This document shows positions 35,471 to 47,532 of a stretch of 64,000 nt of DNA, one piece after another (position 1 is the first letter of the stretch; every line of letters starts with the position of its first letter). The stretch comes from Topomyia yanbarensis (taxonomy: Eukaryota > Arthropoda > Insecta > Diptera > Culicidae). The notes beneath the pieces were generated by a model. It worked only from the letters and a program-made list of their open reading frames with translations, was not told the origin of the DNA and ran no database searches. The position numbers and the translations under genes are program-made. The DNA lies in contig NC_080671.1 in the NCBI RefSeq assembly GCF_030247195.1, positions 65,967,412 to 66,031,411 of the forward strand, read 5' to 3'.

Positions 35471-37209
35471 GTTAATATTGCTTAACCTAAAAGTTATAGC
35501 TGATTGAAATTCAATCAGAGTTTTCTTCTGGTGGAGTCTAATTCGAAGTTGCCAGATATATAAAAAACTAAGAACATACTTACCAAGCTAAGTTAACCGA
35601 CATTGTACCCATGGTTTCTTCTCGGTCCGTCCTGATTGAAACACGTAAACAAAACCTGACAGCCATAAATTGGGGATTGTTTTTTATCTCCTTCCACCGT
35701 TTCCATGACTTAAACACAAGTCGAAATCTACCTCCACTTATGATTCGTATAGGCTATAATGTTTTGACTAAAAGTTTAGCTAATTTAGATACAGCACGTC
35801 GATAAGAGATGACATTTTAATGGGTGGCTGTGAGTTTGTTTCCAAACATTTCAGCCCCAGGTTCGATTTTCGGCCGCAGATAAGAGATGTGGATGGTAGT
35901 TATAAGCAGATTTTTGGGCTTCTGCTGGTGGCGGAAAACCACCGTTGGAGATTCATCGTTCTGTTGGGCTAAAAGCTTGATTGAGACGATTTTATGTTTA
36001 TGAGGATTAATGGCAATGAATGCCAGAAGTGTGCGTAGAGAATGGACACTAAACCACCAATCAAGATCAAACTGCGTATAACATAACATATGAAATAGTT
36101 TAAGAGAACCTACCGCCGAACACAAGCACACGATGACATGATAGATGGTGACCACGTTTCCAAATTGACCTATACATTCGAGTGCTAAATGCGTGCTGTT
36201 TTAAGCTCGAGCACCGTGAAAAATCGTGTCTGAAGACAGCCTTATTAACATCCGAGATATAACGAAATCAGGCTCAGGATTTTGATTCGCGGTATGCGGC
36301 TGCGGAGACTCGCTTTGCTGCCGGCGTCGCATCGCAAGGCGTATCTTGCAACCACCACAAATAAAAACACTATTGACAGTCAGAGTAGCTCGAAACTCGA
36401 ATCAGAACCGCAGCCCGCTAATGGATTTATTCCGATCGGATTGGATTAATAAATTTATGAATTGTGTGAATATGTTTTGTCAGTTTCTCAGTTTATGTTC
36501 TCCTCCCTTATTTTGGTCCAAGCACCGTGCATCGTTTCTTTCCATCCGACAACCACGACAGGTTGGAGGCTGTCCGATTCGGTCTTTTCTCAGAATCGTC
36601 TTATATTTTATCTGATGGCTGTTTGAAGTCACTTGCCGTGTGCGTGTGCGGATTGAGCAACCTGACAAGAGAGTCAGACAGGCAAGCTTCATTTCGAAAA
36701 GGTTTCGGTTGGTTCGGAGATCGAAGGAAAGCGCGTTTCCGAGACATGCTGATGTTATTAGCTGTTTATGTTGATGTCTACATTTACATAACCGTGCGCG
36801 GCTATCGGCCAGCAACAGCAGCAGCGGTAGGATACCTGTTGCGTGGCGAATTGTGCGCGGGAGGGTGATCCCCTGCGGAGGCCGAATATCCATTACGTTG
36901 ATTCGATTCGGATCGCCGGCACAATCAGTAGTATAATAGGTGATTTTTTAAACATTTTTATTTCGAAACTAATGGTTGCCGCTATTGTGGTGGACAACGG
37001 ATGGACATTGGACATGGTTTTTGATGGTCGTTTCAGATTCGTATGGTGGGTTTGATTCGGATGATATCGCATTGTGTCGGTTGGTGGATTGCAATGTGCA
37101 GGTGCATTGGAAAACCGTGACGCGATGGAGTGAGAGTGGCATCTATATATCTGGTAATATCTATCCAGCAAAACTAGAACAACGCTGTAATGAAAGAATA
37201 GTTGAAGTA
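35471..37209. other. Apparently unique sequence; GC-richer at 36.2-37.1 kb
   Basis: 36300-37100 has higher GC and long ORFs on both strands (137 aa minus at 36480-36893; 113 aa plus at 36527-36868), none of recognised family. A GCAACAGCAGCAGCGG run lies near 36810. It could be an exon or promoter of a host gene, but I see no motif or splice pattern that decides it. Confidence 0.35.
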
Positions 37210-38559
37210 GGGGAATTATGGTTAAAACCGACACCTTAAGCTTAACAATTTTTCTAAGTTGCCACCAAACCAATAAAATTATAGTTTTTATGCAGAATTC
37301 TTCTTCAGAAAATTCTTAACAAGACTTAATTTTTTCAGCGCTTCAAAAAATTAATTTCATTAAAAATTATTGGTTGTAAAACTTGGAAAACAAAGTGACT
37401 TTTTGTAGGCACTGCGGGTAAAACCGACACCCTATAGGGGTAAGATCGACACCCCCTTTAATTTATTTTCTCTCCACTTTATTAAAATCTTTATGTTTAT
37501 TAAACATGAGATATATGCGTGAATAATAAAGTGTGAGTATGTATGATGCTAATATGTGCTTTTTATTGCTTCATCGTGTAGTGAGGGGAAGAAAGTTCGA
37601 AAGCGTAGTACTATAAATAAGAGTATTTTATGCTATAGGATTATTTATTGATGAGTATTTCCAAATAATCCTTGCGCACATCGTTGCAACCTCCAGTTTC
37701 ATATTATTTCGTAAGAGAAGATTTGCAAGCGTTCTACGTTCTGCTAATTGGATTCATTCACTTATAAGTGACACACACACTTCTTAGTAAAACTATCTTT
37801 TTCAGATTTGATTTTTCGGACTCTGATCATCAACGATCTATTGGGGTACACATAAGATCACTGTCTCATTGTGATAAAGTTCGTCTATGACAAACCAAGA
37901 GAACACTAGAAATTCGGTTTGATGAGCTTTTTGCAGAAATAGCAACAGCTTCGATAGAATCAGATAAGCAAAAATTCCAATTTTCGATTTTTAAAGAGAC
38001 TTACAAGAAATAAACACAATAAGAGTATTTCTGTGCATTTCTGTTGATACTATAGTGTTCTAATAGGCTAATTGAAGTGTCACAAAGATCCCCAGTATTT
38101 TGAAATGAATCGCAAATATACACAACCATCTTAACAGCGTGTCGGTTTTACCCTAACCATAGGGTGTCGGTTTTACCCCAACAGCGCACATTTTTTTATA
38201 AAAGCGATTAAAAATATTGAATTTGTCAAACTCGTCTTCAATGCACCTAGTTGATCGTAGGACAGGCCGATAATAAAAGGTAGTGAAAAATGTGGTGATT
38301 TGAAAAGCTTTTGTTCGGTTAAAACCTTAAAATCAACCAACGAAATTTAACATCCAGACGAGTATGAACGCTGCTGTCGTATGTTTTGTTTATTTTTATT
38401 ACATTCGGCGTACCAACATAAATCCAATTTTTCTTCAAATGCTCTAAATAAACGTACTAATAATAATGTATCATTATGAAATCAATAAAAATTTGATTTC
38501 TAGGAAATGTTGTGGGGTGTCGGTTTTACCCACAGTGTCGGTTTTTCCCACAATTCCCC
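37210..38559. mobile_element. TA-flanked inverted-repeat element with iterated GTAAAACCGACACC motifs, 1,350 bp
   Basis: Tips GGGGAATTATGG and (reverse) GGGGAATTGTGG, flanked by TA at 37208-37209 and 38560-38561. The motif GGGTAAAACCGACACC or a close variant occurs on the + strand near 37220, 37418 and 37439. It occurs in reverse complement near 38139, 38163, 38516 and 38536. All copies are therefore oriented inward, in clusters at the end and about 200-400 bp inside. No transposase in the interior. Same design as 2771-3961 and 47533-48444. Confidence 0.82.
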
Positions 38560-38561
38560 TA

Positions 38562-40672
38562 ATTGTTTAGTTATTTGGGAATGCTATATTCGTAGAGCAG
38601 GGTGTATTAATGGAGGAGCCAGAAATGGAATTAGTTGGGGGTTTGGTGAAATTCCCTTTAAAACAAAATAATTTTATTTACTCGATAAATAAAATATTTC
38701 ATATGAACACTTGTACTTGGCGCGTGAGTAATTGTACTCTCTGGAGATCAAACTTGGGATTATTACTGGATAAAAAACTAAACTGAAATGCACATATGAG
38801 GTAGGTTATAAGCAAAGCAACTGGTGCTCTACAGGTTTCCAGTAAAACAACCGCTTGTTTCTAGTCTAGTCTAGTCTACACATACACAGCAAATACATGT
38901 AGGGATCCTGGTAAATTGCAGACGTTCGCCTACAATTTTTCTTGTCAATATTAGTGTTTGTGGCACATATAGTATGTGACACAATCATTAAAGTGGCCAG
39001 GCCAACTGTGCAGCGTACAAAATGAAGATGATTCAAAATTGTACGGCAATCAAATTATTAAATTAACGAATTATTTTGAGCCTTGAATAAGGAAGAAACG
39101 TGGACAACCGTACCGACCGTTTCAATTTGATGGGGGTTTCATAAATCGTTGAGAGTGACTTGGCTAAGAGGGTTAATGTCACTCCTTTGGGAAAGGACAA
39201 AAGCATTAACCCTGTCCTAGCTAATCGCCTAGGTTATAGCGCCTTTACTCGCTCTCTGAAATAAAGAAAGAAAAAGGCACAAGATATGAGTTAACATTTG
39301 AACATACACAAAACAAACACAATCAAAGAAACTCCACTGAAAGCCGTTCGATGAAAAAAAATAAAACAATTTTTTGTTATCCTATTTAGTTGTTTTCAAC
39401 ACAAAAATTAAAAACAAAACAAAAGTTTCCTTTAATTTCGCGAGATTCTCAAATAGAAGTTATTAAAAATAATTATTGATTTTGAGTCAAGACGCACATC
39501 ATACAAAATGACACTTTACTGAATTACATCAAGGTAGCGACTGCAACTAGGTTCATAAACGCTGGGCATAACGGTTACGCAGGTAGGTTGCTGTCTCAGC
39601 TTGGAAAGCTTGTTTTAGCCTGGACACAACTACCTGTACCAATACACAAATAACAGAAATTTAACTGGCTTCATTGTCGATTTTAACTAGTTTATCTTTA
39701 AAAAATTTTAAATGAAGGGATGAATTTGATTGATATTTTTTGTAAATGTATACTACTGAAGGTTCAAAGTATTGCGAAAATTGTCAAAATCTTTCTATTT
39801 CGGATTTAGTTGATTATATCGTAAAATTTCAATCATAAGCAAATTTCGAAATATGCAATATAATTAATTTGTATCTTTTGAGATGCCAAACTAGATGTGG
39901 AATAAGTATGATATTTTTTGTAGTGCTGGCTAACTAAATAAAATAGAAATAAAAATTGTGCCTTTCATCAATCAATTATCAACAATTCTTAAATACCTTT
40001 GGTCATTTCGTCTCTTTTAAGAGTGCATTTCATAAAAAAATAATATTATGAGAAACATAATTCAAAATTATATTCGCGTGCGAATTACTGGCATACGGAG
40101 TATTCCAGCAATTTAATTCCATACCTTCATATGACGGTCAGAGAAACAAAACGTTTGAAATATCCTATGTTGTATTTTACGATGAAGCAGTTTAATTCAA
40201 CAATGAGATCAGTTGAATTCCATTCATTTGTGTCTTGCTGAAATAGTAATGTAACGGCATATGCAATTGTGTCCGGACTGAAACAAACGTTACAAGCTTC
40301 GAAATGCGTTTCAAGCTTTACTCCAGGTAGGTTTTTCAAGTTTTGTGCTAGGCTGAAACGGTCGTGTCCAGACTGAGACTGACAGCATCAAACCAACAGC
40401 GCTGGATTATTGTTTTCAGCAAAAACTTAGTTCGCCCAAATATCAAATAGGCAAAACCAAAAAATCAACTATCTTTTTGGTTGAAATTGTGATAAATCGA
40501 TTTTCCGTATACATGGAGTTATATTACAATGTTTGGTTACTATGGTTGTTCCCTGGACATGTTTGGTTTTCGTTATGATTCTTGTTCATAATTGGAGAAT
40601 TCACTGGTATGTATAAAGTATATCAACTAAGACAACCAGCCCCTATACCAAAATATGGGGCTTGACTGCGTC
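38562..40672. other. Non-coding, nothing firm recognised
   Basis: A short TAGTC repeat near 38862-38878. 39.10-39.27 kb is a GC-richer patch ending in an AATAAAG word, possibly the 3' end of an unidentified repeat. No gene. Confidence 0.35.
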
Positions 40673-40676
40673 CTAC

Positions 40677-42541
40677 CACGGTGTTCCTAAAACCGTTATT
40701 AACAAAAAAAATGACCATAAATTTGTCATACGGCATTCGAAAGATACAGTATCCAAGCATCTTCTCAGTGAATTTCAAAATGATCCATCGAGGGATTCGA
40801 GAGAAATTGCAATTTGAAGTTTTATGACACGTTTCATAAGGCTACCAGCAAACACCCACGGGTTTGGTCCTATCTCTACAAACAATTTTTTTTTGTCTAC
40901 TTATTTAGTACATAGCATTCGAAAGATATAGTAACCAAGAATATCTTCTGCAAGTTTGAAAATATTTCATTGACGGAATCGAAATTTATAACGGTTTAGA
41001 TGTGGTATGCGGTCAAAGATGGGTTTTCTACCAGACTTCAAGCGTGAATCCATGTTTGTCTATTGACTATTTAGATCGTTTATACGTGTCGCTGTTTTTA
41101 AAGGAAAACCTGACCTTTTAATTACATAAATATAATGTACAAAAGGTGTTATTTATATGGTACACTGAAAAAATATGAAAATAGGGTTGTCTACCAAACG
41201 TTAAATATAATGTGTAAATTCAAAAAAATGGATAAAAGTCGGAATGTTTACTTCAAAAGGCCATATTTCAATGGTTTGTTGACCGATTCTAATATTTTTT
41301 TCATTATTGAACAAGTAGACGTTTCATCGTTAATTTTCATTAAGAAGAATATAAAATAGAGTTGCCTACTTCAAACAATAGACAACATAATTATCCTCAA
41401 TTATATGTATTATCACTATTTAGTGAATATCTTTATATTCAAAACGATGACCTATACATTAGTTGAATGCAACGAATGCAAACTACACATGATGGAAAAA
41501 TAAAACCATAAATTTAAAAAATATGAAGGTATTTGCTGAATCAGTTCAATTTATGTTATGATACGGTTTTTGTTGGAAATTTTGTACAATCGCTGGTTGG
41601 GTTGACAGTTGTTAAAACTGGTCAAAGGGGATGTTATTAGTACAAGTTCATCTGCTCATATCTCTAACTATTGTCAGTTTTATTGTCGAATTGAACTTAT
41701 CATGAGAATTTGACATTCAGATGTTTATACAGCAATTGTAATCAACTAGTATATAAAAATGGATAGGCAGCTATTTTTAAAACAAAAATATTTACTAAAT
41801 AATGATAATACATATAGTTGAGATCAACTATATCGCCTATTTATTGATGTAGATGACTCTGTTTTATATTCTCCTTAATGTAAATTAACAACGAAACGTT
41901 TACCTGTTCAATAATGAAAAAAATAATTAGAATCGGTCAACAAACCATTGAGATATGGCTTTTTGAAATAAACATTCCAACTTTTATTCATTTTTATTAG
42001 TTTTCACATTATATTTAACGTTTGGTAGACAACCCTATTTTCATATTTTTTTCAGTGCACCATATAAATAACACCTTTTGTACTTTATATTTATGTAATT
42101 AAATGGTAAAGTTTTCCTTTAAAAACCGCGACACGCATAAACGATCTAAATAGTCAATGGACAAACATGGATTCACGCTTGAAGTCTGGTATAAAACCCA
42201 TCTATGACCGCATACCACATCCAAACCGTTAAAAATTTCGATTCCATCAATGAAATATTTTCAAACTTGCAGGAGATATACTTGATTACTATATCTTTCG
42301 AATGCCATGTACTAAATAAGTAGACAAAAAAATTGTTTGTAGAGATAGGACCAAACCCGTGGGTGTTTGCTGGTAGCCTTATGAAACGTGTCATAAAACT
42401 TCAAATTGCAATTTCTCTCGAATCCCTCGATGGATCATTTTGAAATTCACTGAGAAGATGCTTGGATACTGTATCTTTCGAATGCCGTATGACAAATTTA
42501 TGGTCATTTTTTTTGTTAATAACGGTTTTAGGAACACCGTG
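40677..42541. mobile_element. Giant foldback element, ~0.77-kb arms, 1,865 bp
   Basis: The left arm (40677 to about 41460) and right arm (about 41740-42541) are inverted copies along nearly their whole length, about 90% alike by eye. The loop between them is about 280 bp. Tips are CACGGTGTTCCTAAAACCG and its complement. CTAC occurs immediately outside both tips (40673-40676 and 42542-42545), a candidate 4-bp target duplication. CAC-starting tips with 4-bp duplications occur in Chapaev-type elements of the CMC group, so that affiliation is possible (inference). ORFs in the arms are short and unrecognised. Confidence 0.85.
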
Positions 42542-42732
42542 CTACATATATAAGCGTTACAAACATAAAGCCCCAAACAAAAAATTATTTTCGGTGCTAT
42601 ACACAAACATCAAGCATTCCAATCGACGTTCTGCATCTTGCGTTTGTTTTGATTTTCATAGCAGTGATGCTGGCTGTACAGAGGTGCCTTCCATGTCAGA
42701 AGGCTGAAAAAACCCAACATTTAAACGATATG

Positions 42733-43225
42733 CATGATTTCAGGAGCTTTGTCGTGATTTTCGTCATTTCTCATCACGTTATCATGATATTTAATTCATG
42801 AGTTTACTTTCAGACTTTTCTAACAGAGTAGCAGAGTTTATATTCATGATTTCAGGGCCTTAGCCAAGATATTTATAATTTATTTTCACATTTTCGTGAT
42901 ATTTTATTCACGAGTTTCATGTTGGACTTTTCAGGTAGAGTAATGTGACTTACGTTCAGGATTTCAGGTACTTGTTCATGATTTCCGTAGTTTCTGTTCA
43001 CAAAATCGGGATATTTTAGTCGTAAGTAGAGTGATTTGTGTTCATGATTTCGGGATCATGGTCACGATTTTTGATATTTTAGTAGCGAGTAGTGTTATTT
43101 ATGTTCATATTTTTAAGATCTTAGACACTATTTTCATAATTTATATGCACGTTATCGTGATATTTAATTCTTGAGCTCACTTTCGAATTTGACACATGGA
43201 GTAAAACGACTCATGTTCCTGTTTA
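42733..43225. repeat. Degenerate tandem repeat, ~112-bp unit, about 4.5 copies
   Basis: TTCATGATTTCAGG-like starts fall near 42733, 42845, 42957, 43043, 43106 and 43217. Steps of about 112, 112, 86, 63 and 111 imply partial deletions in the middle units. Shared landmarks are CGTGATATTTAATTCATGAG, CAGACTTTTC and GAGTA-type words. No coding capacity. Confidence 0.75.
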
Positions 43226-43226
43226 A

Positions 43227-43342
43227 CCCTCCGGAAGTCACGCTTATGGCCCACTGAACGAGCAGCCGCTGGTGCCCTAAGACGATTTCGTTAGATTTTC
43301 AGAGCAGCGTGCAGTCAGTGTACTAGCGCGAATGACGGAAGG
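43227..43342. mobile_element. TTAA-flanked MITE family D, copy 1, 116 bp
   Basis: CCCTCCGGAAG tip after TTAA (43223-43226); the right tip CTTCCGTC-like is followed by TTGA instead of TTAA. The second copy at 62561-62676 has the same length and about 88% identity by eye. Likely mobilised by a piggyBac-type transposase (inference from the TTAA and CCC tip). Confidence 0.75.
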
Positions 43343-43395
43343 TTGATTACTGTCGGATTTTTACTCGGAGTAACGTGACAACATGAATTGGATAA

Positions 43396-45426
43396 AAAAA
43401 AATTAACGGGTTGTGTACAGGACACGACCACGGTGACATTAAAAATATAGCTTTTTTATCTATCATACATATCGACACACGTTCTTGTTCACTCGCCTGT
43501 TTTCATATGTTACAATTTGCTATATACCCTCCCCATTAAAACATAATTTATTGAAGGTCTTTTAACGGTAATCTATTAATTAATCAAGTATCTCACTAGG
43601 TGATTGGCATTATTTGGCTGATCCATCTAGTAAAAATAGGCTGGTCTGTCCAGAAAATATATTCAAAAGAAAAGTTCCATATTGAGAGCTGTGATGAGGA
43701 AACCCACGCCCGCCAACGGAAATATACAGATTCTCCATAAAATATGAAATTTCATTTTCCATTTAAATTTTCAATAATGTACTAATGAACTTAAGTAAAC
43801 AATCTTAAGTGTAAGTATTTCTTGATCGATTAGTGGTGGAAAAATGAAATTATTTGATAAATTACATTGTTATGCAACGTTCGCACTACCAGTTAAAACG
43901 GGTTTTTATGCTATCTTGGTGACATTTTTCTTATTGCTAATTATTAAAACGTGTTATAACTCTGTAGTGTAAACATTGTATTATTAAACCAATTCTGCAG
44001 CGTTTTATGTTATATAGGTGTTTTATGTGGTAGTAGGACTGACATAATTATATCTTCAGTACAGCGGTTTGTTTCATAATTTAAAAAAGATTTATTTTAA
44101 AATTTAAATTAGTATACCCAACCGTATTTGTTGTATACCTTAAAACGCAATTAGAACTGTGTTTTAAATACATAGGGTAGGACAGATATTCTGACTGGTT
44201 AAACTGGGAAAACAATTTTAAGTCCAGTAACGCTTAAGACATGGCTTGAATTTGAATCGAAAAAGAACACCCGCTTCAACTGCTGCTGGGACGGTAAGTT
44301 CTGTTTTAAAATTTTCCGTTGTGTGCAGTACGAAACAAAAGTGTTTGAAATTAGAAAACAAAAAGTTCTGCTGGGAATGTGATTGTTTCCGATGCAATTA
44401 CACTCAGATTTTTCACGCAGGGGATACAGGCCGTGTAAATGAAAACCGCGTAAATTTAAAAAAAAAACGCGTTAATGAAAACCGCGTAAATTTCAAAATC
44501 CGCGTAAAAAACCTGAGTGTACTCTCCTATATAAAATACTACGCTGCTGAACAGTGCAATAACTACAGAAGCACGTTGTCAGATGCCTTACTGATAAAAA
44601 ACATATAACCGAAATATGAAACATGAAAACCAATAGGCTCTTTACCCTACGCAGCTACAAAGCGCCGTAAACATGGGTTAACCAGTTACAACGCACACGC
44701 ATGCATAAAAATAAATATATTTTTTTCAAACGCAACACTCTTAAGCAGGACACACCATATTGAATTAAATCCAAACCACCCCGCCCACCCACTTTGCAAA
44801 TCATTCTGTGACACCATGCTGGTGCATAGCATCTACCGCTTATTGTAGTGCCCAGACGCTGCAGCCATGATCTTACCCGTTCGACATAAGAACAAAAACT
44901 GATTCAAACGGGTACGCGTCACCTCTATTTATAAACTAACCGTATATGGTTTAGTCACTTAGGTGCGAGTGTGTGCAAATGCCAACGTTACCGAAAATCG
45001 ATAGCGCTTATTGCATCACCCGGAGACGACGTTGCTCGTGTGGGATAAGAGCAACAACTGATTTAAACGGACATGCGTTGCTTCTATTTATGACTTTTCG
45101 TGTTTCATTGAGCAACTAAGCTGCCCTCTTTTGACGGCTGTGTCTGAGAAATCTGCCTCACGAATGGTATTTTTCCCGTTTTTTGTGAACTTTTTAATTT
45201 TACCAATTTCCAAAAGTCTACTTTTATTGGGGAGATATTAAATTATTACCAATATTTAAGTTAAGTGTTTCTGAATCGGTTGGTGTATGAATGATTAAAA
45301 TCCATCTAGTAATATCGGAGTTATAAGCGTGCAAACCTTACATAGTTTCGTTACATGGGAGATAGTTTAGATTTTAGAATGACACCTAGCCCCAGATAGT
45401 GGAGTAAGACATTTTTAATGTCAAAA
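43396..45426 (+). repeat. 2,031-bp direct repeat, copy 1
   Basis: Reads identical, base for base as far as I can follow, to 48678-50708 (constant offset of 5,282). It starts in a poly-A run before TTAACGGGTTGTGTACAGG and ends GACATTTTTAATGTCAAAA. TGACATTAAAAAT near the left end (about 43434) is inverted at the right end (about 45408-45424). Within it are a 119-bp MITE (44401-44519) and two diverged units of about 125 bp, 168 bp apart (from 44837 and 45005), each with a CTCTATTTAT word. The 120-aa ORF (44246-44608) runs through the MITE and is not a recognised protein. Possible readings: tandem duplication of a 5.28-kb segment with a truncated second unit, long LTR-like repeats of a non-coding element, or an assembly duplication. 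Confidence 0.92.
44401..44519. mobile_element. 119-bp TA-flanked MITE with CCGCGTAAAT iterations
   Basis: Tips CACTCAGATTTTTCACGC and its inverse GCGTAAAAAACCTGAGTG, with TA on both sides (44399-44400 and 44520-44521). The core repeats AAAACCGCGTAAAT about three times. The identical copy is at 49683-49801. Confidence 0.85.
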
Positions 45427-45545
45427 GTTGGACTATCTTGTTTTGTGAACTACATCACGAACACGATTTGTGGCTCTATGATATATTTTTGCTGCTCAGC
45501 GCTTTTTTCGTTTTCCGTCGAGACATCACATTAAACCTTATCAAA

Positions 45546-45671
45546 TTACTTGGGTGCTTTTCAACTTCGTCTCTTCAGTTTTAGGGATTTGCGTCAAGCC
45601 GGCGCTAATTTATTCCGACACAAAGTTAGTGTCGGTTTCTGAAGAGACGAAGTCGAAACGCACCCAAGTAA
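45546..45671. mobile_element. MITE family C, 126 bp with ~33-bp inverted ends
   Basis: Left end TTACTTGGGTGCTTTTCAAC, right end its near-perfect inverse (CGAAACGCACCCAAGTAA). CTTCGTCTCTTCAG/CTGAAGAGACGAAG continues the arms. The core contains inverted GCGCTAATTTATTCCGACAC/AAGTTAGTGTCGG words. A half copy lies at 31711. Confidence 0.85.
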
Positions 45672-46111
45672 CTATTCTATGCCTGCCCCAATGTTATTCC
45701 TTGTTATTCCACCTACAGGTCACAAGTGTGAACCCACCGTCATTTGTATCAACGTCCTCGCTGTAGGTGTTGGTTGGAGATTGCGAAGTACCGAACAATG
45801 CTGTTGTCATAATTACCTGATCCGCAGCCACATATTTGACAACAGTGCACATTGGTCGAGAATATGAATTTAGCAAGAATTTTTGATTTTTTACTAAACT
45901 AAATTTGCCCTTATTATCTCTTTAAGGGTGTTTTCGTAGTTCATGAGCCAACAATAGTTATTTTTTAATGAACACTTAGGTTGGTTCTAACTTTTTATTC
46001 ATACTAGATAGAACACTACCTTCAGCGAAGTTGTAGAGCGGCTAATTTTAGAAAAGTTTGTTGAATAAATGAAAGCTCCATCTATCGTACTTTCCATTTC
46101 ACAAGATTATG
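45672..46111. other. Non-coding spacer
   Basis: Between MITE C and the next inverted-repeat element; short ORFs only, nothing recognised. Confidence 0.4.
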
Positions 46112-46969
46112 GTTTAGGGTGTTTCTTAGCGTTGCTTAGGAAACGATTTTTTTAAATTTGTTTTTTTTAAATACCCCTTGGCGATACGTTTTAATAACTT
46201 TCACAATGGGAAATACAAAAGATATAGTTTCTCCGTTTCTCCCTCACGAAAAAGTATGAAATACACAAGTCTTTTTTATTAATTCAATGGTGCGAGATAG
46301 AGCATTGCAGTCTTTCAGAAAATTGAAGAAAACCACATATTTCAAAATACTTGTCTACGACACTGGAGCTCTACGTCTTGAACTTTTCTTTTTACAAGAA
46401 ATTTTTCATAAAAGATAGGGTTATATATTGAATGCTTCCTGAAAATATTCTCAGATATTTTGACGAAGAACAGTTGTCTCAAAATAACAAACCTTTAGCT
46501 TTTCTCTTTACAAGGTTACAAGGCACTTTTTACAAAAGTAGACTATTTTTGTAACAGATTGTGCAAGATTTAAAAAAATATCGTCTGCCATTTTTGGACA
46601 ATAAATACTGCAAAGTATGATTTTTAAGCACTTTTTACAAAAGTAGACTATTTTTGTAATAGATTGTGCAAGATTTAAAAAAAATATCGTCTTTGTCATT
46701 TTTTGACGATAAATACTGCAAAGTATGATTTTTAATATGGCAAAACGGTAGATAATCTTGATGGCCCCGATCGAAGACATTTAAGAAAGTTATATTCATA
46801 TGTAAAAGTTTTCATAACAGCAAAATTTAAAAAAAAATAGTAATTGGTGCATTAGAATAATTTAAACGCCTTTAAATTATCTTGAAATTGCCCAAAGATT
46901 AATTTAGTGCAAAGTAAAAACTACAAAAGTTATATAAATAAAACTGTTTTCTTGTGCCACACCCTAAAC
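46112..46969. mobile_element. Inverted-repeat element, ~858 bp (GTTTAGGGTGT tips)
   Basis: Left tip GTTTAGGGTGTTTCTTAGC, right tip (reverse) GTTTAGGGTGTGGCACAAG; the arms are about 30 bp with mismatches. The interior is AT-rich with a tandem duplication at 46523-46733. Target duplication is not clear, so the limits are approximate. Confidence 0.6.
46523..46733. repeat. Tandem duplication, 105-bp unit, 2 copies
   Basis: GCACTTTTTACAAAAGTAGA starts at 46523 and 46628; the copies differ at a few positions and small indels. The repetitive 90-aa minus-strand ORF here is a by-product. Confidence 0.9.
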
Positions 46970-47530
46970 ATTGCTTTAAGGTTTCTCATGGAATGGTAAG
47001 TATGAAAGATAAAGCTTAGAGTTGTCTAAAATACCAGTTCATTGAAGGCAGTATAGCTCTATAACCGTTAAAAAGTTTGATTTTAGAACTTGCTAATATT
47101 AGAACTACCCAAGATGCCATTTGAACTAAAAGAAGAGTTTTGCAAAGTACAACAATTTCCCCTAAACGTATTCTAAGGGTAAGTTATTTAGTTTGAGTAA
47201 ACACTTTTGAGTTGTTCAAATGTAACTGATTATATGTCATGTGTGTATTGGATGGTCGCAGGTAAGTTATTCCTTACAGTTCATGTACAAGATTTCCCGC
47301 AATGTGCAGTCTGATCATAGAACTGACACGTATTATTTGTATTAGTTGTTGGAAACACATGGATTATATTTTGCTGTTTCGTCACCAATCACGCCTGCAT
47401 GTACTCAGACAATCATGTAAAGCGACTAAAATGTAGCTACTGATTGCAATATTAAGGTATAATTGTATAACAGTGAAATAGTAAAAAAGAATTTTATCCG
47501 TTCTTAATGATCATGGAAACAGCGAACATA
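46970..47530. other. Non-coding spacer
   Basis: Nothing recognised between two inverted-repeat elements. Confidence 0.4.
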
Positions 47531-47532
47531 TA

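Noticed and set aside
41135..41359. 74-aa ORF in the foldback arm
   Set aside because: Not preserved as an ORF in the other arm; no known domain.
44246..44608. 120-aa ORF present twice (also 49528-49890)
   Set aside because: Present twice only because the 2-kb repeat is duplicated; it runs through a non-coding MITE and shows no family.
43396..45426. Helitron (hairpin GACATT-TTT-AATGTC near the 3' end)
   Set aside because: The end reads CAAAA rather than CTRR and the start is not TC; no Rep/helicase fragment.
46508..46780. 90-aa repetitive minus ORF
   Set aside because: By-product of the 105-bp tandem duplication.
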